In this document: positions 26,243 to 34,970 of the stretch, in pieces
Layout: each line of letters begins with the position of its first letter
How positions within the stretch are numbered: the first letter of the stretch is position 1
Assembly (NCBI GenBank): GCA_963702835.1
Contig: OY969762.1
Coordinates: 1,240,001-1,304,000 of the forward strand
From: JAFGAV01 sp041479055
GTDB lineage: Bacteria > Acidobacteriota > Aminicenantia > Aminicenantales > JAFGAV01
Length of the DNA: 64,000 bases
Direction of reading: 5' to 3'
Translations under genes and position numbers: made by a program
Notes under the pieces: model-generated
Databases searched by the model: none
Seen by the model: only the letters and a program-made list of their open reading frames with translations
What the model was told of the DNA's origin: nothing

Positions 26243-27034
26243 ATGATGCCAATCAAAAAAGCCGTGGCCAAAAAATCCGCGCATCCTGCCGCCAAGTCCC
26301 CTAAGCCCGGACCCAAGGCCAAGGAAGCCGCTCCCCGTCCGGCGCTGGCCAAAAAAGAGCCGCCCAAGGACATGATCACCGTTTTCATCATGGGCAAGTC
26401 CTATCGGGTTCCGGCCGAGGCCACCATCATGGGCGCCATCGAATACGCCGGCTATCAGATCAAGCGCGGGGCCGGCTGCCGGGAAGGATTCTGCGGCGCC
26501 TGCGCCACGGTCTATCGACTGCCCAACGATTACCGGATCTACACCGGCCTGGCCTGCACCACCCTGGTCAAGGAGGGCATGTGGCTGGCGCAGCTGCCGG
26601 CCATACCCTCCCAGAAGCCCATCTACGACATCGAGGTCTTGCGTCCGGACGTCACCGCTTTCCAGAAGCTCTACCCCGAGATCTTCCGCTGCGTAGCCTG
26701 CAACACCTGCACCAAGGCCTGCCCCCAGGAGCTGGAGGTCATGGACTACATACAGTCCGCCAAGCGGGGCGACGTGGAGAAGATCATGGACCTGTCCTTC
26801 GACTGCCTGAGCTGCGGCATGTGCGCCATCCGCTGCCCGGCCGAGATCGTCCACTACAACGTGGGCATCCTGGCCAGGCGGCTGTACGGCCGGTATCTGT
26901 CCAAAAAAAGCCCCGAGTTGGAAAAACGGCTGAAGGAAGTCAAAGCCCGCCAGTACGACAGAGAGTATAAAGAAATGATGAGCATGAAGAAGGACGAGCT
27001 GAAAAAGAAATACTACGCCCGGGACACGGAATAA
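26243..27034 (+). CDS. frdB: Fumarate reductase/succinate dehydrogenase iron-sulfur subunit, soluble type
   Basis: This 263-residue protein has an N-terminal 2Fe-2S domain (about 50-115) with GAGCREGFCGACATVYR and GLACTTLV, followed by two 4Fe-4S motifs CVACNTCTKACP and CLSCGMCAIRCP. The first 40 residues are an unusual Lys/Ala/Pro-rich extension. It ends in a charged helix. No CCG domain is fused, unlike methanogen thiol:fumarate reductase TfrB. No membrane-anchor gene follows, so the enzyme is probably cytoplasmic and draws electrons from the Hdr/Flx proteins encoded upstream. The Frd role is inferred with frdA. Confidence 0.82.
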   Translation: MMPIKKAVAKKSAHPAAKSPKPGPKAKEAAPRPALAKKEPPKDMITVFIMGKSYRVPAEATIMGAIEYAGYQIKRGAGCREGFCGACATVYRLPNDYRIYTGLACTTLVKEGMWLAQLPAIPSQKPIYDIEVLRPDVTAFQKLYPEIFRCVACNTCTKACPQELEVMDYIQSAKRGDVEKIMDLSFDCLSCGMCAIRCPAEIVHYNVGILARRLYGRYLSKKSPELEKRLKEVKARQYDREYKEMMSMKKDELKKKYYARDTE

Positions 27035-27046
27035 AGGAGCCGAGCC

Positions 27047-28714
27047 ATGTACCCCGATTATATGAATGAGTCCCTGAAAAAGGTCGAGGAGACTCGGCCC
27101 AAGCGTCTGGAGCTCGAAAAAAGCGGCCAGCCCGTCTTCAAGCCCATGACCGCCGAGGAGCGGGACGACGTCCTCAACCGCTTCCATCCCGATTATCGCC
27201 CCGAGGCCAGGCGAAAAATTCACCTCGGGCCGAACAAGGGTGAGGACCTGACCACCGAGGTGGCCGACATCCTGGAAAGCCACAGCCGCATCCGGCCCGA
27301 GCTTTTCGACCTCAACCGGCCCGACCTGGAGACGGCTATGCTCATCATCGGAGGCGGCGGAGCAGGCTGCGCGGCGGCTATCCTGGCCATGCAGCACGGC
27401 ACCTCCTCGGTCATCTCCACCAAGCTCCGCCTGGGCGACGCCAACTCCATGATGTCCCAGGGCGGCATGCAGGCCGCGGTTACTCCCCAGGATTCGCCCT
27501 CCATCCATTATCTGGACGCCATCGGCGGCGGCCACTTCGACAACAAGCCCGACCTGGTGCGGGCCCTGACCGAAGACGGGCCGGAAGTGGTCAAGTGGCT
27601 GGAGGAACTGGGAGTTGTCTGGGACAAGAACCCGGACGGCTCGATGTACGTGCTGCACGGCGGGGGCACCTCCCGCAAGCGGATGCACTCCTGCCGCGAC
27701 TACACCGGGGCCATCATCATGCGGACCCTGATGGACGAGGTGCGCAATCATCCGGATAAGGTCACCGTCCTTGAATTCATGCCCGTCGTGGAGCTCCTGC
27801 TCGATGAGAAAGGCCGCTGCGCGGGCGGCCTGCTCTACAACCTGGAGACCGAGGAGTACTTCACGGTCAAGGCCAAGGCCGTCATCATCACCACCGGCGG
27901 CTACGGCCGGCTCCACATCCGCGGGTTCGACACGACCAACCACTACGGGGCCACCGGCGACGGGCTGGTCATAGCCTACCGGGCCGGAGCCAAACTCCTG
28001 TACATGGACTCCGTCCAGTACCACCCCACCGGCGCGGTCTTCCCCGAGCAGATCGCCGGCTTTCTCATCACCGAGAAGATCCGCGGCGCAGGCGGCCAGC
28101 CCCTGAACAAGTTCGGCGACCTGTTCGTTTTTCCCCGCGAGCCGCGCGATGTGGAGAGCGCCTCTTTCATCCGGGAGTGCCTGGAGCGGCACAACGGCAT
28201 CCAGACTCCCAGCGGCCGATGGGGCGTCTGGCTCGACTCTCCGGTCATCGACATCATCCAGGGCCAGGGCTATCTTTTGAAGAACTTCCCGGCCATGGTC
28301 CGCCAGTTCATCCGCTACGGCATCGACATCAACAAGGAGCCCATGCTGGTTTATCCCTCGCTCCACTACCAGAACGGCGGAGTCGAGATCAACGACCGCT
28401 GTGAGACGAACATCCCCGGCCTGTTCGTAGCCGGCGAGGCCTCCGGCGGCGTCCACGGCCGGAACCGGCTGATGGGCAACTCGGTGCTGGACTACAACGT
28501 TTTCGGAAGACGGGCGGGCATCTACGCCGCGGAATATGTGAAGACGGCGACCCTGGGCAAGCTTTCCCTCGATCACATAAACGCCTACGAGGCTGAGCTG
28601 AAAAAGGCCGGCATTAAAACCGACCGAGTTGCGCCCGTGCTCCTGCCTTCCTACACGCCCGAGGACGTCCGGCGCCGCCAGCTCACCGCCCACTACGAAG
28701 GCACCCTGCGGTAA
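27047..28714 (+). CDS. frdA: Fumarate reductase/succinate dehydrogenase flavoprotein subunit, soluble type
   Basis: This 555-residue FAD enzyme has the dinucleotide motif MLIIGGGGAGCAAAILAM near 100, the capping-domain motif YHPTGAVFPEQIAGFLITEK, catalytic EKIRGAGG, LHYQNGGVEIND and GLFVAGEASGGVHGRNRLMG. These match SdhA/FrdA and exclude a simple aspartate oxidase by context. The segment where membrane Sdh/Frd enzymes carry the FAD-linking histidine reads DANSMMSQGG, so FAD should be noncovalent. An N-terminal extension of about 95 residues precedes the flavin domain. AAGGAG precedes the start. It is the last gene of the cluster. Confidence 0.87.
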   Translation: MYPDYMNESLKKVEETRPKRLELEKSGQPVFKPMTAEERDDVLNRFHPDYRPEARRKIHLGPNKGEDLTTEVADILESHSRIRPELFDLNRPDLETAMLIIGGGGAGCAAAILAMQHGTSSVISTKLRLGDANSMMSQGGMQAAVTPQDSPSIHYLDAIGGGHFDNKPDLVRALTEDGPEVVKWLEELGVVWDKNPDGSMYVLHGGGTSRKRMHSCRDYTGAIIMRTLMDEVRNHPDKVTVLEFMPVVELLLDEKGRCAGGLLYNLETEEYFTVKAKAVIITTGGYGRLHIRGFDTTNHYGATGDGLVIAYRAGAKLLYMDSVQYHPTGAVFPEQIAGFLITEKIRGAGGQPLNKFGDLFVFPREPRDVESASFIRECLERHNGIQTPSGRWGVWLDSPVIDIIQGQGYLLKNFPAMVRQFIRYGIDINKEPMLVYPSLHYQNGGVEINDRCETNIPGLFVAGEASGGVHGRNRLMGNSVLDYNVFGRRAGIYAAEYVKTATLGKLSLDHINAYEAELKKAGIKTDRVAPVLLPSYTPEDVRRRQLTAHYEGTLR

Positions 28715-28792
28715 AATCGCTGTTAGAATCGACAACGCTTCCATAATTTCTTAATCTAAATCGTCTGCGCCTTTGTCTTACCAGATATCTAT

Positions 28793-28821
28793 TTGACGAT
28801 GTCCATTCAGGTGAGTTTAAT
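28793..28821 (+). promoter_or_regulatory. Predicted promoter upstream of the VUT transporter
   Basis: TTGACG (28793-28798), a 17-bp spacer and TTTAAT (28816-28821) lie immediately upstream of the ATG at 28832. The predicted start of transcription is only a few bases before the ATG, which conflicts with the strong AGGGGGAGA ribosome-binding site there, so the match may be fortuitous. Confidence 0.3.
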
Positions 28822-28831
28822 AGGGGGAGAA

Positions 28832-29461
28832 ATGAAGAAGCTCTACATATTGATCATCATGGTCTACTCCTCCTTGGTGGCCGTGTCTCCTATTCTAGGG
28901 ACGAAAGTGGTGAATTTCTTCGGCGTCAAATTCACGGCCGGCATCTTCACTATGCTGGCCGCCTTCAGCCTCCTTGATGTGGTCAACGAACTGTGGGGGA
29001 AGAATGACGCCCGTTTTCTGGCCGTCTTCATCATTCTCATACGGATAGTCATCTTCGTAGGCATCATTCCCGTTGTGATCAGGTTGCCCTCCTACCTAGA
29101 ACCATCCGGATATTCCAGCCTGCTGCGGATGAGCATCCGCACCTTCCTGGCCTCTGAAGTCAATACGCTCATACAAAATGTGCTTATTGATATCCCTATT
29201 TTCCATAGGCTGAAGCGGATAAAACTCGGATTTTTTTTCAGGGCCAATGTTTCCAACCTCATATCCTGGTCCTTTGGAACCGTCTGTTTTGTCCTCATTT
29301 CTTTTTGGGGCGCTGGGAAGGCACTGCTGCCGATCATGCTGGGCCAGACATTCATCAAGTTCCCGCTTTCGTTTATCTATGCCTGGATTGGGTTGATGAT
29401 CGTCAATAGAGCAAAAACCACAAGGGCCGCCGAACCGATAGGGTACGGTTTGGCTGGATGA
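28832..29461 (+). CDS. VUT family queuosine precursor transporter
   Basis: This 209-residue membrane protein has about six helices and the VUT/YhhQ pattern: LGTKVVNFFGVKFTAG, SLLDVVNELWGKNDAR and a central LASEVNTLIQN segment. Characterised members import queuosine precursors such as preQ0/preQ1 for tRNA modification. Transport of another pteridine-like compound is possible. The ATG at 28832 was chosen for its AGGGGGAGA ribosome-binding site. No queuosine enzyme genes or preQ1 riboswitch are visible nearby. Confidence 0.78.
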   Translation: MKKLYILIIMVYSSLVAVSPILGTKVVNFFGVKFTAGIFTMLAAFSLLDVVNELWGKNDARFLAVFIILIRIVIFVGIIPVVIRLPSYLEPSGYSSLLRMSIRTFLASEVNTLIQNVLIDIPIFHRLKRIKLGFFFRANVSNLISWSFGTVCFVLISFWGAGKALLPIMLGQTFIKFPLSFIYAWIGLMIVNRAKTTRAAEPIGYGLAG

Positions 29462-29470
29462 GCTGAGCGG

Positions 29471-31120
29471 CTATTTTGTCGTTTTAAGCAAATGCAGAAT
29501 CTTCCCGGTCTGTGTCGTTCTCGGCGTTTGCCGCCTTATAGAAATGAACCCGCCGCTCTTCCACTGAAGGCTCATCACGCGCTCGGCGCCGGAGCCTTGG
29601 CCTATGGCCCGGTAAAAACAGCGGAGCACTTCTTGCGTATCGAGCTGTCCCACCTCGGGGCTGATTAAGAGAAGAATCTGAGGACTCCCCTCCTCCGTCT
29701 CTTCTTCGACGAGCTGGTAATCGAGAGGGGTGCCCCCAAAACGGGAAGGCAGAGTTTTTTCCAGGACGTGCACAATATCGCGGTCCAGGAAGGTCATTCC
29801 CCCGCTCGTCAACTTCTCAAAACTGCGAACCTGCCGAAAATGATTCGACCAGCCCAGCTTCTCTAGGGGGCATCCGCAAGGCCGTCGCTCCATATAGGCC
29901 TGGTCTCCCAGCGACACATTCAGAAGAAGGAAGGGTGAAGTCAGCCGGATGGACGACAGGAGAAGGGCTTCGGGCGGGAAGCCGCGCTGGACTCCCTCCT
30001 GCCCCGCCCGGATCACTGCGGTGAAATCGCTCATAGAATGGTAGTCGTCCGACGATTCAGGGTTCAGGCATCCATAGCCGATATACCCGCACTCTACGGA
30101 CATGAATCGGGGAACGGCGACGGCTCCGCTTTTTTGGATCATGGCCAGGCGGGCGCCCGTCAGGGGTTCTCCCCCGACTGTAAATTGCGTGCCCGCTATA
30201 TCAATTCTCAAAGAGGAGACTGCCTGGCAGACCCTGATAGCCGAGCTCACCCACGTCGTGATATGGGGTTTGTGTCCTGAATCCAAAACCCGGCGCAGCC
30301 AGTGAACAATGGGCCATGGGTCACTCAAAGGAACATATTCCGGCGAGGGCAAGGCGAACCCTGTCAGCCTGGCGGCCCAGCGCATAAGGCGTATGCTCCA
30401 TCGATACCGCGGATGGAGGCCGGAGGCACCCGGATCAACTTGGGAAAACCAGCGGATGGAACGGGCTCCAGAACCGTGCAGCTCCAGGACTCTCACAATA
30501 TCCGTATTGCCAGGAACCCCCCACACGGCAAAGCGCCATAAGGAGCCTTTCCGGGCTTCGGTCAGCAAGCGCTGATTAACCGAGCGTTCTCGAATAAAGG
30601 CCAAGTCCACCGGCACAAAGGTGCTCTGGCCGCTGCTGCCGCTGGTATGGAGACGCAGGTGCGATTGAGAAAGCGGATTGGATAGAACGTTTGACCCCAC
30701 CTCTATGGTGGAAGTCCCCCTGAGGGTGGGAACACGGCCTTTGTACTCATTCACCGAGAGATAAACGCCGTTGCGGAACAAAACCCCCAGGGCTCCCTCC
30801 ATTCCTTCTTTCTTGACAAGTTTGGCCAGGTCGCCATACTCACAGCCGGCCAGCCCGAGCATTCTTCGATAAGGGCTAAGGGGATTGGCATAAATGCCTT
30901 TTGCGGCGAGTGTAAGAAAATCGGATTCTCGGCTATTCAGACGTGAGAGCAGAACCTTCCTCGCTTCCTGAGTTGAAATGGAGCTTCGAAGAAATGAGGG
31001 CAGGCCGGCAATGAATTTCGTTCCGGAGATAATATCAGGAATGGTAAGGAATCCCTTGAAATTTCGGGGCATGAGGGAAGACTCAGAAATATGCCGACAA
31101 CCGATGGAGGAAGTCAACAC
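29471..31120 (-). CDS. Phenylacetate-CoA ligase/CapK-like adenylate-forming protein
   Basis: This 549-residue protein has the PaaK/CapK layout: an ATP-binding loop LHTSGSSGQSTFVPV (about 157-171), GGEPLTG, YGCLNPESS, FLDRDIVHV and a C-terminal PRTTQTGKILHLL resembling the lysine motif of adenylate-forming enzymes. It probably activates a carboxylate by adenylation; the acid is unknown. Start is GTG at 31120 with GAGG upstream; an in-frame ATG at 31072 is an alternative. It follows the deacetylase-like gene by 12 bp, suggesting envelope polysaccharide decoration. Confidence 0.72.
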   Translation of the reverse strand: MLTSSIGCRHISESSLMPRNFKGFLTIPDIISGTKFIAGLPSFLRSSISTQEARKVLLSRLNSRESDFLTLAAKGIYANPLSPYRRMLGLAGCEYGDLAKLVKKEGMEGALGVLFRNGVYLSVNEYKGRVPTLRGTSTIEVGSNVLSNPLSQSHLRLHTSGSSGQSTFVPVDLAFIRERSVNQRLLTEARKGSLWRFAVWGVPGNTDIVRVLELHGSGARSIRWFSQVDPGASGLHPRYRWSIRLMRWAARLTGFALPSPEYVPLSDPWPIVHWLRRVLDSGHKPHITTWVSSAIRVCQAVSSLRIDIAGTQFTVGGEPLTGARLAMIQKSGAVAVPRFMSVECGYIGYGCLNPESSDDYHSMSDFTAVIRAGQEGVQRGFPPEALLLSSIRLTSPFLLLNVSLGDQAYMERRPCGCPLEKLGWSNHFRQVRSFEKLTSGGMTFLDRDIVHVLEKTLPSRFGGTPLDYQLVEEETEEGSPQILLLISPEVGQLDTQEVLRCFYRAIGQGSGAERVMSLQWKSGGFISIRRQTPRTTQTGKILHLLKTTK

Positions 31121-31132
31121 CGCCCTCAGTCC

Positions 31133-32164
31133 TCAGTCCTTCTTTTCCTTCTCCATCCGGGCGGTGCTTTCTCTCAGGTCGTACAGCAGCCAGTGCTTGC
31201 CGGCGATCTGCTCCCGCTCTTCCCGAACCAGCCTGAGGAAACGCCGGATTTCGATCGGCTCGTTTCCGTTGGCATGGACGAGGACGATGCTCCCGGGCTT
31301 GGGCCACTGGTTCTTCCCCAGCCAGGCATCGCTCCCGACCGGGATCAAGCCATAGGACAGGACCTGGTTAAAGATCCGGTCGTCGGAAACGAGCCCGGGA
31401 AAACGGAAAAAGACCGATGGGGTCAGGCCCTCCTCGATCATCTTGGCTTCCACGCCCAAAACCTCGGCCTCCACGTCGGTCCCTTTCTCCAGAAGAAAAT
31501 TCTCCCGCAGCGGTAGGTCCGGGCTGACCCGGTGATGATAGGAATGGTTGATCCAGGTGACGGCAATCTCATTCTTCTGGGCCAGACGGCGAAGCCAAGC
31601 CAGGTCGTTCGGATGTTTTTCCATCCACAAACCGGTCACGGCCACAGCCAGCGGAACAGGCCCTTCCTCCCGGCCAAAAGCGCGGATAACCTCGGTGAAG
31701 AGGGCGCGGTCCAGGGGGCGGTGGGACGGGCAAAGGTCCACGGTCAGGTCGACGCCCATCTGCTTGGACAGCACATGGACGAGGCCGGCATTCTGCAAGG
31801 CGCCCGAATTCCGAGCCGCGTCGGAAAGGGCCCGGAGGTAAGGAGAATCGATGAAGCAGGCTTTAACCGCTTCCCAGCCCTCTGCGGCGGCCCGGACTTG
31901 GTCTGCCGGCAGGACAGCCGTCCTCAAGGTGACCGGGTCAACGGTGAGATAATGCTCATTCCCTTCCTGCTTGAAGCTGCGAAGGATGATAACGGGGGAG
32001 CGATCGCCGGCCGCGATTCCGACAGCGAAGAGCTGTCGGTAATCTCTCAGCGGTTCGCCGGGAGCCGCCCAGAGGATAGCCAGGGAACAAGCAATCGCCC
32101 AAAAAAAGATCTTTGGCCGATTATTGGCCAGGACCCTGAGAAGCGAAATCAACTGAAAAGCCAT
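31133..32164 (-). CDS. Polysaccharide deacetylase-like (NodB/CE4-type) secreted or membrane-anchored protein
   Basis: This 343-residue protein has an N-terminal membrane/signal segment (about 20-35) and a NodB-like domain in the C-terminal two thirds. Motif 1 is VDLCPSHRPLD (a DLC variant of TFDDG), motif 2 is WINHSYHHR (HSxxH metal ligands), motif 3 is FFRFPG, and LVHANG lies near the end. Such enzymes remove N- or O-acetyl groups from envelope or extracellular glycans. The metal-binding second aspartate of motif 1 is replaced, so activity needs proof. It is the first gene of a two-gene operon. Confidence 0.72.
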   Translation of the reverse strand: MAFQLISLLRVLANNRPKIFFWAIACSLAILWAAPGEPLRDYRQLFAVGIAAGDRSPVIILRSFKQEGNEHYLTVDPVTLRTAVLPADQVRAAAEGWEAVKACFIDSPYLRALSDAARNSGALQNAGLVHVLSKQMGVDLTVDLCPSHRPLDRALFTEVIRAFGREEGPVPLAVAVTGLWMEKHPNDLAWLRRLAQKNEIAVTWINHSYHHRVSPDLPLRENFLLEKGTDVEAEVLGVEAKMIEEGLTPSVFFRFPGLVSDDRIFNQVLSYGLIPVGSDAWLGKNQWPKPGSIVLVHANGNEPIEIRRFLRLVREEREQIAGKHWLLYDLRESTARMEKEKKD

Positions 32165-32182
32165 GCGCTGAAAGCCTGTTCT

Positions 32183-32211
32183 ATTCTAGTTCACTATTCA
32201 TGGCCCGTCAA
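32183..32211 (-). promoter_or_regulatory. Predicted promoter of the deacetylase-CapK operon
   Basis: On the minus strand TTGACG (32211-32206), a 17-bp spacer and TAGAAT (32188-32183) lie 19 bp upstream of the ATG at 32164. Predicted leader length is about 12 nt. Confidence 0.5.
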
Positions 32212-32278
32212 AATTATTGGGGATAATTATAATGCTCATATCATTTTCCTTATTTGACAAAAAGGATATAATTATTTT

Positions 32279-33322
32279 ATGAACAAGAAAAAGAGATTTT
32301 TTCTAACTGGTCTTCTGGTTTTGGGCTTAACCGGGCTTAGTCTGGCCGCCGTCCAGCAGGCAAATCCCTCCGGCTATCACCTGCTCAAAAAGATCGTCAT
32401 CGGCGGAGAAGGCGGCTGGGACTATTTGGCCCTGGACGTTCAGACACGCCTCCTCTACGTGACGCACGCCACCGCCGTCGAAATCCTCAACGTCGATACT
32501 GGTCTCAAGAGCGAACCCATCCCCAACTTAAAAGGCGTGCATGGCCTGGCCTTTGCTCCGGAGAGAGGGCGCGGCTACATCTCCAACGGGCGGGGCAACA
32601 GCGTATCTGTTTTTGACCTCAAGACCCACCAGGTTCTGGAAGAAATCCCCTCAACAGGGCAAAACCCCGACGCCATCATGTACGACGCTTTTTCGGGCCG
32701 CGTTTTCGCCTTCAACGGCCGGACGGCGAACGCCACGGCCATCGACGCGGCCACAAACAAGGTTGTGGGGACCATCGACATCGGCGGAAAGCCGGAATTT
32801 GCCGTCACCGACGGCCGGGGGATGATCTTCGTCAACAATGAAGACAAGAGCGAAATCGTTGCCTTCGAAGCCAAATCGCTCGAGGTCAAGAAGAGATGGT
32901 CGATCGCTCCCGGGGAAGGCCCCAGCGGGCTGGCCATCGACCTGAAAAACAAGCGCTTGTTCAGCGTCTGCGACCAAGTCATGGTCGTCTCGGATTTCGA
33001 GAACGGCAAGGTCGTCACCACGGTGCCCATCGGCAAAGGCCCCGACGCGGTCCGCTATGACGCCGGGACCGGCCTGGTCTTTTCCTCCAACGGCGAGGGA
33101 ACCTTGACCGTGATCCGCCAGGAATCGGCCAACACATACAGCGTCCTCGAAACGGTAGCCACGGCCCGCGGCGCCCGGACCATGGAGCTGGACCCCCGGA
33201 CCCACCATGTCTTCTTGGCCACCGCGGAATTCGGACCCGCTCCGGCCCCCACGCCGGAGCAGCCTCGGCCCCGGCCGGCCATTGTGCCGGGCACATTCAT
33301 GGTGCTTGAATTCGGCAAATAA
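32279..33322 (+). CDS. Secreted YVTN/YncE-like beta-propeller protein
   Basis: This 347-residue protein has a clear Sec signal peptide (residues 1-24, ending SLAA) and about seven repeats of the YVTN type, for example LLYVTHATAVEILNVDTG, GYISNGRGNSVSVFDLK and RVFAFNGRTANATAIDAATN. These fold as a beta-propeller. Such periplasmic or secreted propellers bind proteins or ligands; no enzymatic residues are evident. The C-terminus has a Pro-rich loop (APTPEQPRPRPA). An AAAGGATA motif lies 11-18 bp before the ATG. Confidence 0.82.
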   Translation: MNKKKRFFLTGLLVLGLTGLSLAAVQQANPSGYHLLKKIVIGGEGGWDYLALDVQTRLLYVTHATAVEILNVDTGLKSEPIPNLKGVHGLAFAPERGRGYISNGRGNSVSVFDLKTHQVLEEIPSTGQNPDAIMYDAFSGRVFAFNGRTANATAIDAATNKVVGTIDIGGKPEFAVTDGRGMIFVNNEDKSEIVAFEAKSLEVKKRWSIAPGEGPSGLAIDLKNKRLFSVCDQVMVVSDFENGKVVTTVPIGKGPDAVRYDAGTGLVFSSNGEGTLTVIRQESANTYSVLETVATARGARTMELDPRTHHVFLATAEFGPAPAPTPEQPRPRPAIVPGTFMVLEFGK

Positions 33323-33358
33323 ACAAATCCATGATTTCCTGCCCAGGAGATTGAGCGC

Positions 33359-34891
33359 TTGCCGGAGCTCCAGGAAATCATCTCTCCCAAAGAAGAGCGT
33401 TTCCAGCACTGGCGGAGCACCATCGGGCTTTTTTTGGGTCCGCTGGCCGGCCTGGGCCTTTATCTCCTGCCCCTGCCCGGCCTGAGCCGGAAGGCACACA
33501 TACTGGCGGCCATAATCGGCTGGGTCGTCAGCTGGTGGATCACCGAACCCATTCCCATTCCGGCCACGGCCCTGTTCGGCACGGTGCTCTGTGTCCTGTT
33601 GGGCGTGGCCGGCGCCAAAGAGGCTTTTGCTTCTTTCGCCGATCCGACGATTTTCCTCTTCCTGGGCAGCTTCATCCTGGCCCGGGCCATGGCTGTTCAC
33701 GGGCTGGACAAGAGGTTCGCCTACAAGATCATGTCCCTCCGCTGGGTGGGCAACAGCGCGGGCCGCCTCCTCTTGGCCTACGGGGCCATTTCAGCCTTCA
33801 TTTCCATGTGGATCAGCAACACGGCCACCACGGCCATGATGTTCCCCATCGGGCTGGGCATCGTCTCCACCATGGCCGAACTGATCAGCTGCCAGACCGG
33901 TAAAAAGGCCGACCTTCACCGGCTCCGCTTCGGAACGGGAATGATGCTGATGGCGGCTTACGCCGCTTCCGCCGGAGGGATCGGTACCCCCGTGGGAACC
34001 GCTCCCAACCTGATCGGCCTGGCCATGATCGAGAAATACACAAAAATCAAAATCCCCTTCTTCCAGTGGATGCAGTTCGCCGTTCCCCTCCTCATCGTGA
34101 TGTTTATCCTTCTCTATTTCCTGATGTATTTCCTCCACAAGCCCGAGGTCAGCCGCCTGGAGGGCTGCCGGGAATATGTAAAGGAAGAGCTGAAAAAGCT
34201 CGGCAGATGGACGCCCGGCCAGAGAAACGCGCTGGCCGCCTTTCTCCTGGCGGTCTGCCTGTGGATCATACCTGGGTTCCTGGCCCTGCGCTTTGGGACT
34301 GCCTCGCCTATCTCCAAAACCTACCAGGCCCGTCTGCCCGAGGCCGCCGCGGCGGTGCTGGCCGCCAGCCTCCTGTTCATCCTTCCCGTTGACTGGAAGA
34401 AACGGGAATTCACCCTGTCTTGGAGGCAGGCGGTCAAGATCGACTGGGGAACCCTGCTTCTCTTCGGGGGAGGAATCACCCTGGGCGACCTTATGTTCAA
34501 AACGCAGTTGGCCGAGGCCGTGGGCCAGGGGCTTCTCAAACTGGTGGGCGCCCATTCGCTGTGGGGCATCACCCTGGCCGCCATTTTCTTGAGTATCATC
34601 GTCAGCGAGGCCACTTCCAACACCGCCGCGGCCACTATGGTTGTGCCGGTGATCCTGTCCTTGTCCATGGCCGCCGGGGTCAATCCCCTCCCCCCAGCCC
34701 TGGGCGCCACGCTGGGAGCCAGCTGGGGATTCATGCTCCCCGTTTCCACACCGCCCAACGCCATCGTTTTCGGCTCGGGGATGGTGCCCATCACCAAAAT
34801 GATCAGGGCGGGGTTTCTGTTCGATTTGCTGGGAGGCTTTACCATCTGGCTGGGTCTCCGCCTCCTCCTTCCCCTGGTCGGGCTTGTTTGA
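33359..34891 (+). CDS. DASS/SLC13 family anion (dicarboxylate) symporter
   Basis: This 510-residue polytopic protein has about eleven helices and both SNT signature motifs of the divalent anion:sodium symporter family: WISNTATTAMMFPIG (about 151-165) and SEATSNTAAATMVVP (about 416-430). GIGTPVGTAPN and LPVSTPPNAIVFG repeats are also typical. It probably co-transports succinate, fumarate or another dicarboxylate (or sulfate) with sodium. This would connect with the fumarate/2-oxoglutarate enzymes at 16.7-28.7 kb, but this is inference. The start is TTG, preceded by AGGAGA. Confidence 0.88.
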   Translation: MPELQEIISPKEERFQHWRSTIGLFLGPLAGLGLYLLPLPGLSRKAHILAAIIGWVVSWWITEPIPIPATALFGTVLCVLLGVAGAKEAFASFADPTIFLFLGSFILARAMAVHGLDKRFAYKIMSLRWVGNSAGRLLLAYGAISAFISMWISNTATTAMMFPIGLGIVSTMAELISCQTGKKADLHRLRFGTGMMLMAAYAASAGGIGTPVGTAPNLIGLAMIEKYTKIKIPFFQWMQFAVPLLIVMFILLYFLMYFLHKPEVSRLEGCREYVKEELKKLGRWTPGQRNALAAFLLAVCLWIIPGFLALRFGTASPISKTYQARLPEAAAAVLAASLLFILPVDWKKREFTLSWRQAVKIDWGTLLLFGGGITLGDLMFKTQLAEAVGQGLLKLVGAHSLWGITLAAIFLSIIVSEATSNTAAATMVVPVILSLSMAAGVNPLPPALGATLGASWGFMLPVSTPPNAIVFGSGMVPITKMIRAGFLFDLLGGFTIWLGLRLLLPLVGLV

Positions 34892-34970
34892 AATGGCCCT
34901 GTTTTCGGCCCTGGAATCGATAGGCCCTTGAGTCATGATAATGGCCGGAGTCAAGCTGGGCCCCCATTGG

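Noticed and set aside
26122..26304. 60-codon open frame downstream of the flxA-like gene
   Set aside because: Wrong frame; the genuine 2Fe-2S tail is encoded in another frame over the same bases.
26213..28744. Very long open frame of 843 codons on the minus strand
   Set aside because: It lies antisense to frdB and frdA, whose products have clear motifs. Its translation is low-complexity Val/Leu/Gly/Asp-rich, typical of GC-rich antisense shadows.
28715..28831. preQ1 riboswitch before the VUT transporter
   Set aside because: No preQ1 aptamer-like sequence was found in the short gap.
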